From assembly GCA_025345505.1 (NCBI GenBank), contig JANVCC010000018.1, positions 3,219,762 through 3,283,761 of the forward strand: a stretch of DNA of 64,000 bases, in the 5' to 3' direction. Positions 36,851-49,519 of the stretch are shown one piece after another (the first letter of the stretch is position 1; each line of letters starts with the position of its first letter). Below the pieces are notes generated by a model. It did no database searches and was not told where the DNA came from. It saw nothing but the letters and a program-made list of their open reading frames with translations. The translations under genes were made by a program, and so were the position numbers. Source of the DNA: Todiramphus chloris collaris (taxonomy: Eukaryota > Chordata > Aves > Coraciiformes > Alcedinidae).

Positions 36851-36964
36851 TTGAGTCCACACAGGAGCATGTTCTTTCACTGACCTACATGTGGGAATAT
36901 ATCAGCTTGAGTGAAGAAAGCAGGTTGACAAAAATGAAAATACTTCAGATGTGGAGTTGCAGGG

Positions 36965-37452
36965 AAAAGGTGTCCGGTTCTGTGCTCCTCAGTACAAGGC
37001 AGGCTTTGATATAGTGGAGCAAGTGCAGGAGAGATCCACAAAGATTATTGGGGGATTACAGCACATGACATACAAGGACAGGAAGGTTTGTTCAATGATA
37101 AGAAAAGAGGGTTAAGGGAAGATCTTCTTGCATCCAAAGGGCATAGAAAAGATCATCTGGATGTTTTTGGAGATCCACAGTTGTTAAGGTGAAAGGACGC
37201 AGATGTAAGTTACAAGAGAAACTGCAGCTGGGAGCTAAGAAATATTTTTCTACCATGCAGGTGATCAACCATTGCAACAGAGACCACAAGAAGCTGTGAA
37301 ATCTTCACCCCTAGAGACAGTCAAACCTCACTGCCCAAGGACCTGAGCTACCCGATTTAATTTGGCCTTGCTCTGATGAGAGGACTGGACCAAGTGAGTT
37401 TCTGCGAAGGTTATGTCTAACCTCTTATCCTCTGGCTCTAGTAAAATCCTGT
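36965..37452 (+). mobile_element. CR1 LINE, old and strongly diverged
   Basis: About 490 bases. Recognisable blocks in order: 'ggtgtcc.gttctgtgctcctcagtacaa', 'gatatagtggagcaagtgcaggagag', 'ccacaaagattattggggga', 'gacatacaaggacagg', 'gcaggtgatcaaccattgcaac', 'cacaagaagctgtgaaatc' and a terminal 'aggttatgtctaacctctt' in place of 'aggtcccttccaacct'. The ATTCTATG-type array is lost. Divergence is higher than in most neighbours, so it is an old insertion. No frame remains open. Confidence 0.75.
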
Positions 37453-39530
37453 AAAAACATTTAGCTATGGAAACTGCACAAGTGAACAGCACAAATGAAC
37501 AGCTGATGTCAGAAATCACAACAGAGTGGCAATTCTGCCTGTCCTATTTCTTCTCTCTGCCTTTATTAGCAGGGGCTGGTCTCTCGAAATGGAATTATTT
37601 CTCAGGAGCTCATCTGTTCCTTCTGTGCCAAGAACAAAGGAAAAGAAATATTTAAAATGAGTCTGATGTGAACAGGATCATTGCAAAGTAAGATGTTTTT
37701 CAAAGTTTCCCAGGAGGTATCACTAGTTTTTTAGATCCATCTGGAATTCAATCATTGTTACTTGCCAGCTGCTGCTGGGACTTGCAGTTGTTTCTCTTCT
37801 GGACACAACATGTAGTGGGAGCAGTTATTGCTGCTGATATAACTCTGAAGGACAGGCACATAAACTGGGAAATCAGGCAGTTATTTTTTAGGGTTTTTTT
37901 TTTTTGTGTTTTGAACTGGACCAAATTTATTTTGTACTCTCTTGGCTGTTTGCAGCTGAGGTTATTGGAGGGTACAACTTCAAAAGCCCATGCAGAATAC
38001 AGCCTCTCTGCTACTGCCAACAGGAAAATCTCATCACTGCACAATCCTGACAGTTTTATTTAATGTTGCAGGCATTACCAAAAACTCAGTTTTGGTGGAC
38101 ATATATGATAGAATTTATATTTTATTCCCTGAAAGACAACTTGCAAAAGCCTGAAACTCTATCTTCAAATTTAATTTACAGAAAAACTAGTAAGAATCTA
38201 AGGACTCTAGGTATTAGTCCCTACTATACAGCAAATTGCTTGACCCTGATGTAAAACCATCAAACAAATCTAGTTCTATTCATCCATTTAAACTCCACAA
38301 GATATTTTGCTGCCTCTTATGGTGTCTCGGTTTGGATTACTGACAGGCTCCGAATCTCTCACTGTCAGCAGAGAAGAGCTGCATCTATAGCCTACTGCAG
38401 CTGCTGAACTTCAGCACTGCCACGACTCCCCACTGACTATGATCAATTGTATTCCTGAACAGTAGATAGCTTGACTAACACATCACATTCCAACAAAAGT
38501 GCCTTAGTCTTTCTTAAGTTTCCTGGAAAGTGGTCTGAATAGCATTTCACAGATGTTTAAAGAGTTTTGTGAACGCTGTTCAACTTAGTTGCCTTAGACA
38601 CCTGCAATCTTAAGGTAAAAGAAAAAAATCTCCAACATAAAGCAACTGCTTGGAAAACAACTGCTAAGATGCTTGTCCTTGACAATGGAAAAGTTAGCAG
38701 ATATAAATTTGTAGAAGAAAAAATCAATGAACCCCTAAGGTGTATTTTCCTGGGTGTCTTAGCGCTAGTCCTGCTTTGCACCCCATACTGATGCCTTGGA
38801 GGTTTGGCCTTTTAGTATCACACAAATCTGAAAGAAATGTGATAATACTGAACATAACAACATGTTGTTAAAAACAAGCTGCCAAGCAGATTAAAAAATC
38901 TGTCAGACTACCTGTCAATAAATGTGCATTGTTTGGTGAAGTGGATCCCAGCTGCATGTTCTAGGAGATGAGAGGGCATTGAACACCCCACAAAGTTTCT
39001 CTTAGTCCCTGCATGGGCAGGATCATAGGCCAACAAGGATGTGAACAGGCTGATGGCATCAAGAGAAATGTCACAGTAACATTACAAGCCTTTCTGGTTC
39101 ATATTCAATCATGTAGCAACTCCAGAGTTTGACTCTGTCAAATAGTGAATCGAGACATTAGTAATAGGTTGAAGCATTTTGCCCCCAAGTTGTTGGTCTG
39201 AACCTAGACAGGTAACAAATCTTTGAGATGGAGGCCTATTATGTGGCTGTCATTTGGCCAAAACAATCAAAATTAAAGCATATTCAGATTCAAGGCTTCA
39301 ATATGTGACATTCCTAAATCAAGTATTAACTTCAGGGAACTAAGGCCAAGTTTGCCAAAGGTGTACATCATGGTGTGATTAAAAACCAAGTTCACACTCC
39401 CAAGACAGTTTGCATATTGCTAGCAGTATTATTTCATCAAAGTAGAGTTCTGCAGGTTAACCACCTAAACAATTAATTCTGGGCAGATTTTTCAGACTGT
39501 TCTTTCTCTTCTACTGCCAGGATTTTCCCC
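37453..39530. other. Unique DNA, no gene seen
   Basis: A 13-base near-perfect tandem pair (GCACAAGTGAACA, GCACAAATGAACA) lies at 37475-37500. A 12-T run is at 37894-37905. No exon recognised. The opposite-strand frames around 37748-38063 mirror each other and have no known domain. Confidence 0.55.
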
Positions 39531-40070
39531 TTATACTCAGCACTGGGGAGGACACACCTCCAGTACTGTGCTCAGTTTTGGGTCCCTCACTCCAAGAAGG
39601 ACATGGAGGGGCTGGAGTAGGGACAGAGAAGGGCAAGAAATCCAGAGCACAAGTCTGTGAGGAGTGTCTGAGGGAACTGGGGTTGTTTAGCCTGGAGAAA
39701 AGGAGACTCAGGGGAGACCTTTTCACTTTCTACAACTCTCTGAAAGAGTGTAGCAAAGTGGGGGTTGGTCTCTTCTCCCAAGTAACAAGAGACATGACAA
39801 GAAGAAATGACCTTAATTTACACCAGGGGAGGTTTAGGTTGGATATTAGGAAGAATTTCTTCACTGAAAAGGTTGTGAAACACTGAAAGAGGTTGCCCAA
39901 GAAAGTGCCTGAATCACCATCACTGGACATGTTTAAAAGTCATGTAGATATAGTGCTTAGGGACAAGGTTTAGTGGTGGACTTAGTCAAGTTAGGTTAAT
40001 GGTTGGATTCAATGATCTTAATGGTATTTTCCAGCCTAAATTATTACAATATTCTAGGATTCTATGATTA
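39531..40070 (+). mobile_element. CR1 LINE, 5'-truncated
   Basis: About 540 bases on the plus strand. It starts in late ORF2 ('gaggacacacctccagtactgtgctcagttttgggtccctcac'), passes through the terminal ORF2 block (frame 39578-39886: [14 protein letters not shown]) and 'aggtttaggttggatattaggaagaatttcttcac', and ends near 'attctaggattctatgatta'. The '...ttagtggtggactt.gt.aagttaggttaatggttggattc.atgatctt' tail is the subfamily found on the minus strand at 27.2 kb. Confidence 0.92.
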
Positions 40071-42180
40071 TCAAATTATTGCTATCCATCCTAGAAGGCA
40101 TTGTTAGCTCATTTAGATCTACAATGATCTACAGTTTACTGCAGTGCAGTAATCTTTTGCAACTAGTCTTTTTCCATACACACATCAGTAATAAACCCCA
40201 TATAATTCAGTGAAAAAAACATATTCACAGTATTCACAAAGAATAATATATTTATGAGTGTGAGTACCAGAATGTAACTGGGCAGAACTGATTAACCTTA
40301 CAAAGGAAATCCTACAAATGTCAACCATTTCACCATCAAGCAACAGTATAGAAAACTGAAGGATGTTTAGATAATATGGTTTTCATATCTTAAATAGGAA
40401 CAAAGACAGACTGGTCATAAAGCATTTGAAAATCTGAGTAGCTTCTACATATAAATAAATATGTTCAAAATATTTTCAGTGAGCTGACAGAATTTGCATC
40501 TGATTGATATCAAAAAGCTTCACTTTTCTTAACAGTACAAAGAAAAGAAACGTCTAACCCAAAGCATATTGGGCCTGTAAGTTTTTGTGAGAGTCTTGAG
40601 ATTTGTCTAAATCGTTTGGAATCAAACAGAAAAACATATGTCCCTGTGTAACAGACAGAGGCATACTTCAAAGGCTAGTCCAACGACAAGGTCTGGCTGG
40701 AGAATGGCTTGGTCTGTCATCACTGAGAGGAAGCAAGAAAACAAATAGCAGGAATGAATCTAGTAAAAAATGCTATTGCTAAAATTCTGAATAAGAGAGT
40801 GTGTAATAATTTGAGATACAAAAAAACCCGAGTGAACTGAGCAGAAATGTTCTGCATGCTGGAATTGTTTCTCCTTTTACTCATAATTTTTTGTCCCTTA
40901 ACATCTTTGTTACATTTTGTCCTGCTATGATTTAACCATTTGGGGAGAAAAACAAGCTAAGACACTGTGAATTTGTTTCTGTATTTTCATGGGATGAACA
41001 GAGAGTTGAGGTGACGAGCCACATGTTATAGGGAAATACTTGGGGATCCACATCTCAACATGGAGGAGGGAGGAGAGACCTCAGAGTGGTGAGACAGTCA
41101 TGGGTATTTCAGGTTGTGGCCAGCTGTGAAGCAAATGCACAGAGCAAAACTCATGGCAGCTTGAACTTCTTTAACCTCTGGTCCTATTCAGCTGAATCAT
41201 ATTGGCTTCATAATGTTTGAAAGAGAGGAAAAAGGGAAACTGAAAGCCCACGTAAAGACAGTCAGTCTGAAAACTCAGCAATAACACAGTAGAGAACTAA
41301 AAATGTCAGAGCTGAGACCATAACAAAAGTCTGAAATTTGTATTTTAAAAAAAATACAGATGCAAATAGTTCTGAGTGTGTATTTTGAATTATTTTGGAT
41401 CAGTGGCCAGGATTTTTTTAGGAAGATGTGGGAGAGCTAGGAAAAAACCCTGTTTCTGAGGCCTTTTTAAACTTTATAAAGATAGATGAGTTACAATGTA
41501 CTATCTGGAACCAAAACTACACCAGAAACTGTGAGATCAGTTCAGTAGTAGGAGTGATCAAGCAGTAGAGGCACAGACAGATTTTCTTAATCCTTGCCTT
41601 TGCCTGCCACTGTTTTCTTCTGTGTTAAGTATTAGCTACAGAAATTGTACAAATTGCCTTGCAGTGTTTGGATAGAGGCTAATTAAAGAGCAACCATTTC
41701 TAGGACCTTTTTGTGGAGTGAAACTGGCCTACTTAGGGATGGTTGCTGCTGTTGTTGTCCTAAGCTTTTCTCCCTACCCATAGTGGTTAAATGCTGAACT
41801 TTTGTGGGTTAGGGCATAGTATTTCAAAAGACACAAAACATATTTTATAGGAAAATGGAATAATTAGAAGTGAATTACTACATGGCACTATGGTTGGTGA
41901 AAATAACAGAGGGTCTTGATAGCCATCATGAAACAGTTTTTTTCCACCTACCCAGTATTCCCTCTCACCTCTTGCCATCACAGCCCTGTAAGGACTGAGT
42001 GCTATTTTCAATGACACACCTTCCAATAGAATTTAAGACAGTAGAGGGGAAAGAATGACTAGAAAACAGAAATAAGGATTACAATGCATGATGTTACCTA
42101 TCTGCATCATCTAGACATCATGGGCTTTTTGTTTTCCAAACACTCCTCTGTAAGATGAACCTTTGTCTAAACACCTCTTA
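40071..42180. other. Unique AT-rich DNA, no gene seen
   Basis: No exon, repeat or RNA gene recognised. Confidence 0.55.
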
Positions 42181-42517
42181 AACATTCAAGGTCTCTCTGG
42201 ATGGCAATTCCCTCCAGCATGTTGACCCCATCACACAGCTTTGTGTCATTGGCAAACTTGCTAAGGATGTACTCAATCCCACCGTTCATGTTGCCAACAA
42301 AGATATTAAGCAAAGACAGTTAAGCACTGACCCCTGAGGAACACCACTTGCCATGGCCTCCACTCAAACATCAAGCTGTTGACTGAAATTCTTTGAGTGC
42401 AACCATTCAGCCAATTCCTTATCCACTGAGTGTTCCATCTGTCAAATCCATGTCTCTCCAATATAGAGACAAGGCTGTTGTGTGGGACAGTATCAAATGC
42501 TCTCTTTGACTTCACTT
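42181..42517 (-). mobile_element. Internal CR1 fragment (reverse transcriptase), minus strand
   Basis: About 335 bases from the middle of ORF2 with no CR1 3' end attached. Minus-strand translation of 42306-42515 gives the conserved 'Phe-Asp-Thr-Val-Pro-His-Asn', 'Gly-Phe-Asp-Arg-Trp', 'Trp-Ile-Arg-Asn-Trp-Leu' blocks. Farther left, another frame reads Glu-Tyr-Ile-Leu-Ser-Lys-Phe-Ala-Asn-Asp-Thr-Lys-Leu. There the first Asp of the Phe-Ala-Asp-Asp catalytic box is Asn. A frameshift and small deletions separate the two pieces. Loss of the 3' end implies a deletion or rearrangement after insertion. Confidence 0.85.
42190..42515 (-). pseudogene. CR1 ORF2 remnant (reverse transcriptase palm)
   Basis: Broken coding part of the internal CR1 fragment. 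The palm region around the catalytic box is present but carries Asn for the first catalytic Asp, and the reading frame is interrupted after the 'Trp-Arg-Pro' block. It cannot make an enzyme. Confidence 0.75.
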
Positions 42518-42909
42518 TGTTGGTAGTTTCAAATGGTTGCTTTTCAAAAAGTCCTCTCCTGAATATGTTGATTTTGGGGCTTTACATGAGATGTTGTCAT
42601 GACACTTGGAGCATGGACTAATGACTGAATTTCCTTTTCAAGTATACTATGTTTTGCACTAGTCTAGTATAGAGAGTGCTTTTTATATATGCACTTGTTT
42701 AAACATACTCAGTTCCATATGAGCAGGGCAATCCAAAATGGGCTGCAGGGTCTTTGTTGGGCTTTTTTTTTTTTTTTCCCCCTTTTGTTTGTAATGCAAA
42801 GAATGTGAAATTAAAAGAGTCAGCTTTAACTTCAGTGTTGCAACACAGTTCCTTTTAACTTGCCTCAGCCCCATGAGTACCCTGTCACCTTAATTTCTGT
42901 TTAGAGTAA

Positions 42910-42972
42910 GACAGGTTTGTAGCATTCTTCTCTGAAATAACATTGACAGGTTTGTAGCATTGTAACATTGAC
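42910..42972. repeat. Imperfect tandem duplication
   Basis: GACAGGTTTGTAGCATT followed by TAACATT occurs twice in a row (units start at 42910 and 42945). The second unit is shorter by about 10 bases between the two blocks. Probably a local slippage or repair event. Confidence 0.9.
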
Positions 42973-45239
42973 TTCTTGGGGCTTCTTGTCTATCTTGAAG
43001 TATGATAGTGTCATTTACTGTTAAAAGTGGCATCGAGAGACCCTTTCTTTTGTCACATTTACAGTGTCTCCACAGAACTAGTTATTTTTCTAAAGGTTAT
43101 GAAACTGGGCCCTGATCCTGCTAGTAATTTCTGCAAGTGAAATATTTTGAACCTGTGGTCTCTTAGACCATGACTCTATATGAAAGGGGATGTTGTTTAC
43201 AGCAGCCTGTGGCTTATGATACCTAATAGAAACAGTGCTGAGCTGGGAAATCGGATTTTTTTATTTTACGTGGTTCCCCTGTCTCCTGATTGTTAGGGTT
43301 TGTTGGGTTTGGTATTTTTTTTCTAAATTATAATTTTAATTTTTAACTTGATTAAGTTTAGTTTAGTTTCTTTAACCTTTATTATCCCAGATGTTTTAAT
43401 TTCTGTGTGACTGATACTTACTTGATAAGTTAACACCAGTGTCATCCTCCAAACCACAATGTCATTGGTTATATTTCTGTCACAAATTTGCTTACAACAT
43501 CTGTGTTTTCTAAAACAGGATATTGTGTAAATCAGATGAAGACTGACATCTTTATGAAACCTCTGATTGACAGACTATCTCAGCTTTTAGCTGCAACATT
43601 TTTCAGATTTAATCTAGTCTCCCCTCACTCCCCAAATAAATTCCTGTGCTTTAATGCACAGGCAAATCCAAGATGACTCTTCTTGTTCAGTGGCTCCTCA
43701 ACATTTTCACCGAGGAAAACCACCACTGGAAGTAACACTAAAAATGTTGGATCTTCACTCTTACCCACATCACACACAGACATTCTCAGTGTTAAAACAC
43801 ATCTTTCTCATTACTGGTACACAGCTGACAGTTCACAGTTGAGTTTGCTGCAGGAACATCGTTTTATTTCTGTGCATCTTTGTCGTAATTACCAACATTC
43901 AGAATCAGGAGTGTCAGACTTTACAAAATCAAGCATTTCCTGACATTTAACTTCTCAGAATTTGTATAGAAACAGCATTTTTGCTGTCAATGTTTTTGTC
44001 ATACAATGAGAGACATTGTTTCAGGATTCCTGGTTGGTTTTTGCCTTGAACTAAAAGGCAGCTTTCTCTTTCTAGGTCTCCCCACCCTTTATTTCAAGGA
44101 CTTCATGAGAAAAAGAAGAAATTTTTTTTTTTCTTGCTTTACATTTCGCCTCCTGCTCTGAAATAGTCCCTGAGAAGCTCAGTAAATTTGCCATAGAGGA
44201 TGTTATCTACCTTGCTGTTAAGGAAGAGGAAGGAGATAATGTACGTGCTTTAGAAGCCTCAGTGTTATTTCTAAACAAAAGAGTTTCTCTTTACTTTCGT
44301 GTCTGTTTTTCCCTCTGGAGAGATAGAACCTATCTCTTCTAGCATCACAGGCAGGTAGGAGGCAATGTCCCTTTTATTTCTCCTCTTGCTTCTTCTCTGG
44401 GTGCTTATCACATCTTCCACCCCTCTATAGCTTTTCTTTGGTCTTTTTGCTTATCAAGTCCTTCCTTTTCTGGTTCACCCTATTCACCCTACAGTGAAAC
44501 TAGATGAACAATATGGCAACTCTCAGTTTGCAGGCAACGTGGTCTTTGTTTTCAGTTCCTTCCCATCCCATCTTTTTTGACAGTTCAGTTTGCAATAAAT
44601 TGAACCACAACTGTCTCCTCCTTTGCTACAATGGAAAGTTGCTCTTGAATGATCATTGATGGTACGGTATAATTATGAGTACATTTATTTGTGCATATTC
44701 ACAGACATACACACCACAGAGAAATAAGTTAGACAGTACAATCAGGTTACATCTCTGATCATTTAAAAACTCTTGTGCCTACTCAGATCTATATTTATTT
44801 CGGACTGTTTTAATTCTCATTTACACTATGGATATTTCATATCACTCTGTCACTGTGAACATAAATTATTTTCAGGTACCAATTGCTATACTGCAATTGT
44901 TGAACAATAATAGAAATTGCTTAACTACGCTTCTAGCATGGGATGAAGTGAGTATAGTGTAAATGGCAAGCATGGCCATTTATTTTTCTTTATAGCCAAG
45001 CTGGCTCACTCATCCTTAGTTTAAGTGATAGTTCAAGCTGTGAAAGAGTTGTTATCACACTCATCATTTTTATTATGTAGGAAATGGTTCCTTTGGTTAA
45101 TTGGATTTGGAAAATTTGCTGAGCATTCAGGTGAACCTCCATGAATCCTAGTAATATTGTGATATCCCACAAATCTTTGTCAGGTCTCCACATTCTAACT
45201 AAATTTTCCATTTTCTGGAGTTTTGAGCTCAAAATTATT

Positions 45240-45273
<34 letters not shown>
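45240..45273. repeat. (AAAAG)n microsatellite
   Basis: An A-run followed by four AAAAG units and a second A-run. Likely length-variable. Confidence 0.9.
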
Positions 45274-46774
45274 TCCCCTCCAAGAAGTCCATTTGGACTT
45301 GATTGCTGTAATATATTTCACAGAGAGAATGCTGAGATACTGTGGGCCCTGTCATCAACACATGTTCATAAAATACATAACAAGATTGATTTACTTCTCG
45401 GATTAACACACTGAAATTCCTTTCCTTGATAGTTTGTAACTGAATGGAAGATGTCTCAGCTGTACATCTAATAATTAGTTTTTAGTAATCTTATTCAAGA
45501 CCTGCCACCGTAACTGTGGGACAGTGTTTCTGAATCTGTTCCTTTGAATCCTTTTTGCCATTTAGAAACAAAACCCCAGGGGGGTAGGGGGGAGGTGAAA
45601 AAAAAAACTAAGGAACCACTCAAGAACTTGATTTTCCAGTTTGTCCTTTGAAGGTTTGGTCTGAAAGCATTCAGAAGCATTAGGATATTTTCAATTGACT
45701 TCAGTGGGTTTTGTATGAAGACTTTAGGGAACAGTGGTTCACAAAACAGCAGATGGGAGTCTTTCTTTTCCTCTCTTTCACAATAATGAAAAATAGTCCT
45801 AGTAAATTATAAAAGCCTTCTACAACTTTCCTACTATTCTCAATCCAGGAAACTGGGGAAAAGAAGCTGTATTTTCCCAATGAGGCTAATAAGAACAAAA
45901 GAAGCATAGGTAAGCTAAATTGTTCTCTCCATTTTAACATACCTAATTATTGGTGTATGATGGAGATCTGTATCTTATAAAAATGACATCCTCCACAATA
46001 CAACAGGGATAGTTTAATCTACCTTAAATCACTCAACCTGCAATACATCTGAAATGTTAATTAAGTAAGTTTTTCATCCTCACCTCTGCTCTGCTGGCTT
46101 TAGTGAAAGCTTGTCTGGCAGGGAAAACTCTCTACAGGTACCGCCAATTCTGTTTGAAGTTGGTGATCTGGGTTTGGCTCATAACATTCACAGTAGATTT
46201 ACCTGAAAGATCAATAAAAGCGTGTTCAAAGCAAGATTGGCTTCATAGAGCCTAGGATTTTATTAATTTATATAAACTTCCTAAAACTTTTGCTATAAAG
46301 AAAAAGGGAAAAGCTTGAAAATATTCACAGTATTATAGAGCAGGGTAATGAAAATGGTATAGCAAAGTTCTGGAATTAGTTTCTCTTTTCCAAAAAAGAA
46401 CCATCGAAACAGTGCACTTATCAGAATGACAGGATGCTGCAGACACAGATGAGATTTTACAATATAGCTGGAGCTTTCAGATGTTTCAAGTTGTGATACC
46501 TCAACAGGTCCTCACTTTCAGGGAGTTTTAAGCACCCCATCTCCTAAATGCATGTTTAAAGTATCTCAGACAATGCACCCCAAAATATCCTTCATAGTAT
46601 GCCTCCCTCGAAAATGTTTATCATGGCAAGTCCTTGATTGAAATTTGAGCTTTCTGTCATTGATGTCACGAGACAGATCTTTCTAACAGAAGAAAACCAA
46701 AGGCAATTCTCATCCCCAACTGTTAAATGAAATACTATCCCTCAGCCCTCAGTGTGGCACATGCTGATTTCTTC

Positions 46775-46806
46775 TTTTTTTTTTTTTTTTTTTTTTTCTT
46801 TTTTTT
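46775..46806. repeat. T-tract
   Basis: 23 T, one C, then 8 T. Could be the A-tail trace of a minus-strand insertion, but no element body was recognised next to it. Confidence 0.9.
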
Positions 46807-46829
46807 ATATTTTAGTAGAATATAAAATC

Positions 46830-46995
46830 AGAATTTAAAAACCAATCAAGCAGCCAGCAAGACTTTGATCTTTAAAATGCTGGAATTATCTTTAATCAGA
46901 GGAGATTTATAAGTAGTAGTTGAATTAAAGGTGGAATTACTGTCTGGCTTTGTTCATTTAAGTTTCTCTGCTCTTCCCAGTAACAAAAATTTTGT
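46830..46995. promoter_or_regulatory. Candidate conserved noncoding block (unverified)
   Basis: Short AT-rich block with a TCF/LEF-like 'actttgatcttt' core, homeobox-like sites and no open frame or repeat similarity. The call rests on texture only. Confidence 0.15.
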
Positions 46996-49144
46996 CTCAA
47001 ATGTCTCCTATATTCTTTGAGAGGGATTTGTAATAGGCAGTCTTCAACTTCAGAATTCGGTTAATCTTCCAGATCTTTAGTGGCAGCACTATAAGTAGAT
47101 CTGTGAGCTTGGAGAGCCTTATCAGTGAAAGATATTTGAAGCTCTGGGAATGTGTGTTCCCAAGCCCACGGTGAACTGCCTCAAAAAGCAGAAAAAATAG
47201 AGTAAGTCTGGATGAAGAAATCCTTGGTTTTCATTTATGCACCTGGGGAAATGCAGGCTACTTTCTTTTGAAATTCTGCTTCTTTGGATTTACTTACTTT
47301 TTCTTACACACTTAATGATTATTATAATGGAGGAAGGGTCGGTTTTTTCATTGTGAAAAAAATGAGCAAATATGTCAAAATGCTCAAAATGAGTTAAAAG
47401 TTTCATAGAAAATTATATCTCCTCTACAGGTGAGATGAGCAATATGAAATTTGTGACAGAGAGGTCCCACACAGGAGAGGAAAAATGGTCTGCCAAAGAT
47501 CATGGACTCTTGGACCACCAGACTTCAGCTAGAGCTGAGCATTCTGTTACCTTCTTTGTTTTGCTAAGCAGTTCTGCTTTGTCACTTCAGAAAGGAGATA
47601 TTAAGTCAGAAAAGAGTTACTTCTTTCAAAAAAGCAGTAAACCCTTCTTTATTTGTGTGGCCAGCTTCACTACCCAGCCACCCCTACACTAAAAGCACAG
47701 TTGGAAATGTCTTGATGTCCTTTTTCAGATTTTGAAATAATATTTCCTACCCTCTCATCTGAGAAATATAATATAATTTAACCAAAAAAAAACAATCCAA
47801 AAGCTTAAAATGATGGAGTGCCACATGTTAACAAAACCTCCCTGCCCCTGCTCCTTCTCAAGGTTTTTCACAGTGCATTACAAATAGACAGTGCCTTCTT
47901 CATTCCTCACAACCTTACCAACTTAATATTTTTTATTGTAGTATTTGCTGGCATTGGGTTCACGTACCACTGGAAAGCCCTCTAGTCTCTGAGTTCAAAC
48001 CTAACAGAACAAAGGTTGGAAGCAATGTTTTCGTCATTTTTTTGATATCACCATGATATGAAAGGCCAATAAGGACAAAGTGAAGTTGCCTGCATGGCTG
48101 AGTAGCTGGGGGACTGTCTTCCATGAACTTTGTTGCCTTTATAGATTCTGCATTGTGTCACCTTTCTCCCATTCCACCCCAAAACCAAAAAAATCAGTGA
48201 CTCTCTGGGGTGAAGCTGTACAAAGGGGAACAGTTTTAAGAAGTTTTCAGCAAAAACAATTGGTCTACAGAGGGGAAGGTGTGATATGGAGAACATTTAG
48301 AGAGGAAAGTACTACTTTTTTTTTTTTTTTTTTTCCCCTTCTTTTTCTTTTTTGAATTTCCATAGAAAGTGTCAGGTGTTTGTTCACTTTCCAACCCCTG
48401 TGAACCTAATTCACTGAGCCCTTTGCTAACTGAATGCTGCTGGATTTATCCTGCCTTATTTAGCACATACTACTTGGATACTTTGACTGCTTCAGATGAT
48501 TATGGCTGTAATTCTTTGTGGGGCTTTGCTGTTCCATAGCAGGGCATAATAAGACCTTAAATATATATATATATATTTTTCTTTTTAAGGAATAAAGAAG
48601 AAAAGAGAAAGCCCCACAACCCTCATCTGTGAATAAAGACTTTTATAAGCAGCATATCATTGCATTCTGCCTGAGTGTTCCTTCTGACAGTGTAACACTG
48701 GAACAATAAGTATTCCCATTGCCCCTTTGCAAGGAAAGGTCTAGCTGAGGCACAGTGAACAGCAGCTTAACATTTCTTGGTTTTCCTTTTATTTCTGGGT
48801 AACTGGGATTGCTGCTCTTGTAGCTGCAAAGTAGGGCAAAGTAACCCACAGATGCAATTTCCACAAAGAGAGACCCAGGAAGAACACTCTTAATAGACAG
48901 CCAAAGAGAAGATATAGCTAAAAGTCCCTTAAGAAAACAGACACATCATGAGTGAGTTGTGATAGAGGTGTATGTCAGTCAAGCTCCTACTTCTGTACAA
49001 GAAAAGAAGCAAAATCACAATGAGGTTCCTGTGACTGCTCCTTGGGATGAGCAGGAATCTTTATAACTTACCTAAATACTCTGTCTGACTCTTAATATAT
49101 GCATTCATAGTACAGTGTGCTGAAAGATAGTGCTGAGAATACAA
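46996..49144. other. Unique AT-rich DNA with T and TA tracts
   Basis: A 19-T run lies at 48316-48334 and a (TA)n run at 48559-48577. No exon or transposon recognised before the CR1 copy at 49145. Confidence 0.55.
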
Positions 49145-49425
49145 GAATCATAGAATCATAAAATTCTTTGGGTTTAAGATAATCTAGTTCCAACATTACT
49201 GCCATGGGTAGGGGTGCCTCCCACTAGACCAGGTTGCTCAAAGACCCATCCAACCTGACCTTGAACACTTCCAGGGACAGGGTATCCACCACCTTGCTGG
49301 GCAGCCTGTTCCAGTGCCACACCACCCTCACAGTGAAGAATTTCTTCCTCACATCTAATCTACAGTCTTTCAGTGTAAAGCCATTACACCTTGACTTAAT
49401 CACTACATGGCCCTCCAAAAACTGA
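49145..49425 (-). mobile_element. CR1 LINE, short 5'-truncated copy, minus strand
   Basis: About 280 bases reading leftward. The 3' end at the left has the tandem 'atcatagaatcataaaattc', then 'tctagttccaacattactgccatgggtaggggtgcctcccactagaccaggttgctcaa', 'caccttgctgggcagcctgttccagtgccacaccaccctcac' and 'gtgaagaatttcttcctcac'. It stops at the 'atcactacatggccctcc' block. Same subfamily type as the 32.6 kb copy. It lies in the same orientation as the larger copy starting 95 bases to the right, but is a separate insertion because each has its own 3' end. Confidence 0.92.
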
Positions 49426-49519
49426 ATATAGGAAAAGAAAGGTGAGGGCAAAAGACTGATATTTTTCAGTTCACTGGTTTTTGGGGTCAGGAAAGAGGAA
49501 TAGATTGAAGGAAACATTT

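Larger units (their letters stand above)
42518..46774. other. Unique AT-rich DNA, no gene seen
   Basis: Holds a 15-T run (42763-42777), an imperfect tandem duplication at 42910-42972 and an AAAAG microsatellite (45240-45273). The 139-codon minus frame at 44990-45409 spans that microsatellite and has no known domain. No exon recognised. Confidence 0.55.

Noticed and set aside
44990..45409. 139-codon minus-strand frame, the longest outside CR1 apart from near-equals
   Set aside because: It reads through an AAAAG microsatellite as a Phe/Ser/Leu run, which stretches the frame artificially. No recognised domain.
46775..46806. T-tract as the tail of a minus-strand retrocopy
   Set aside because: No recognisable gene or element body follows it and no target duplication was seen.
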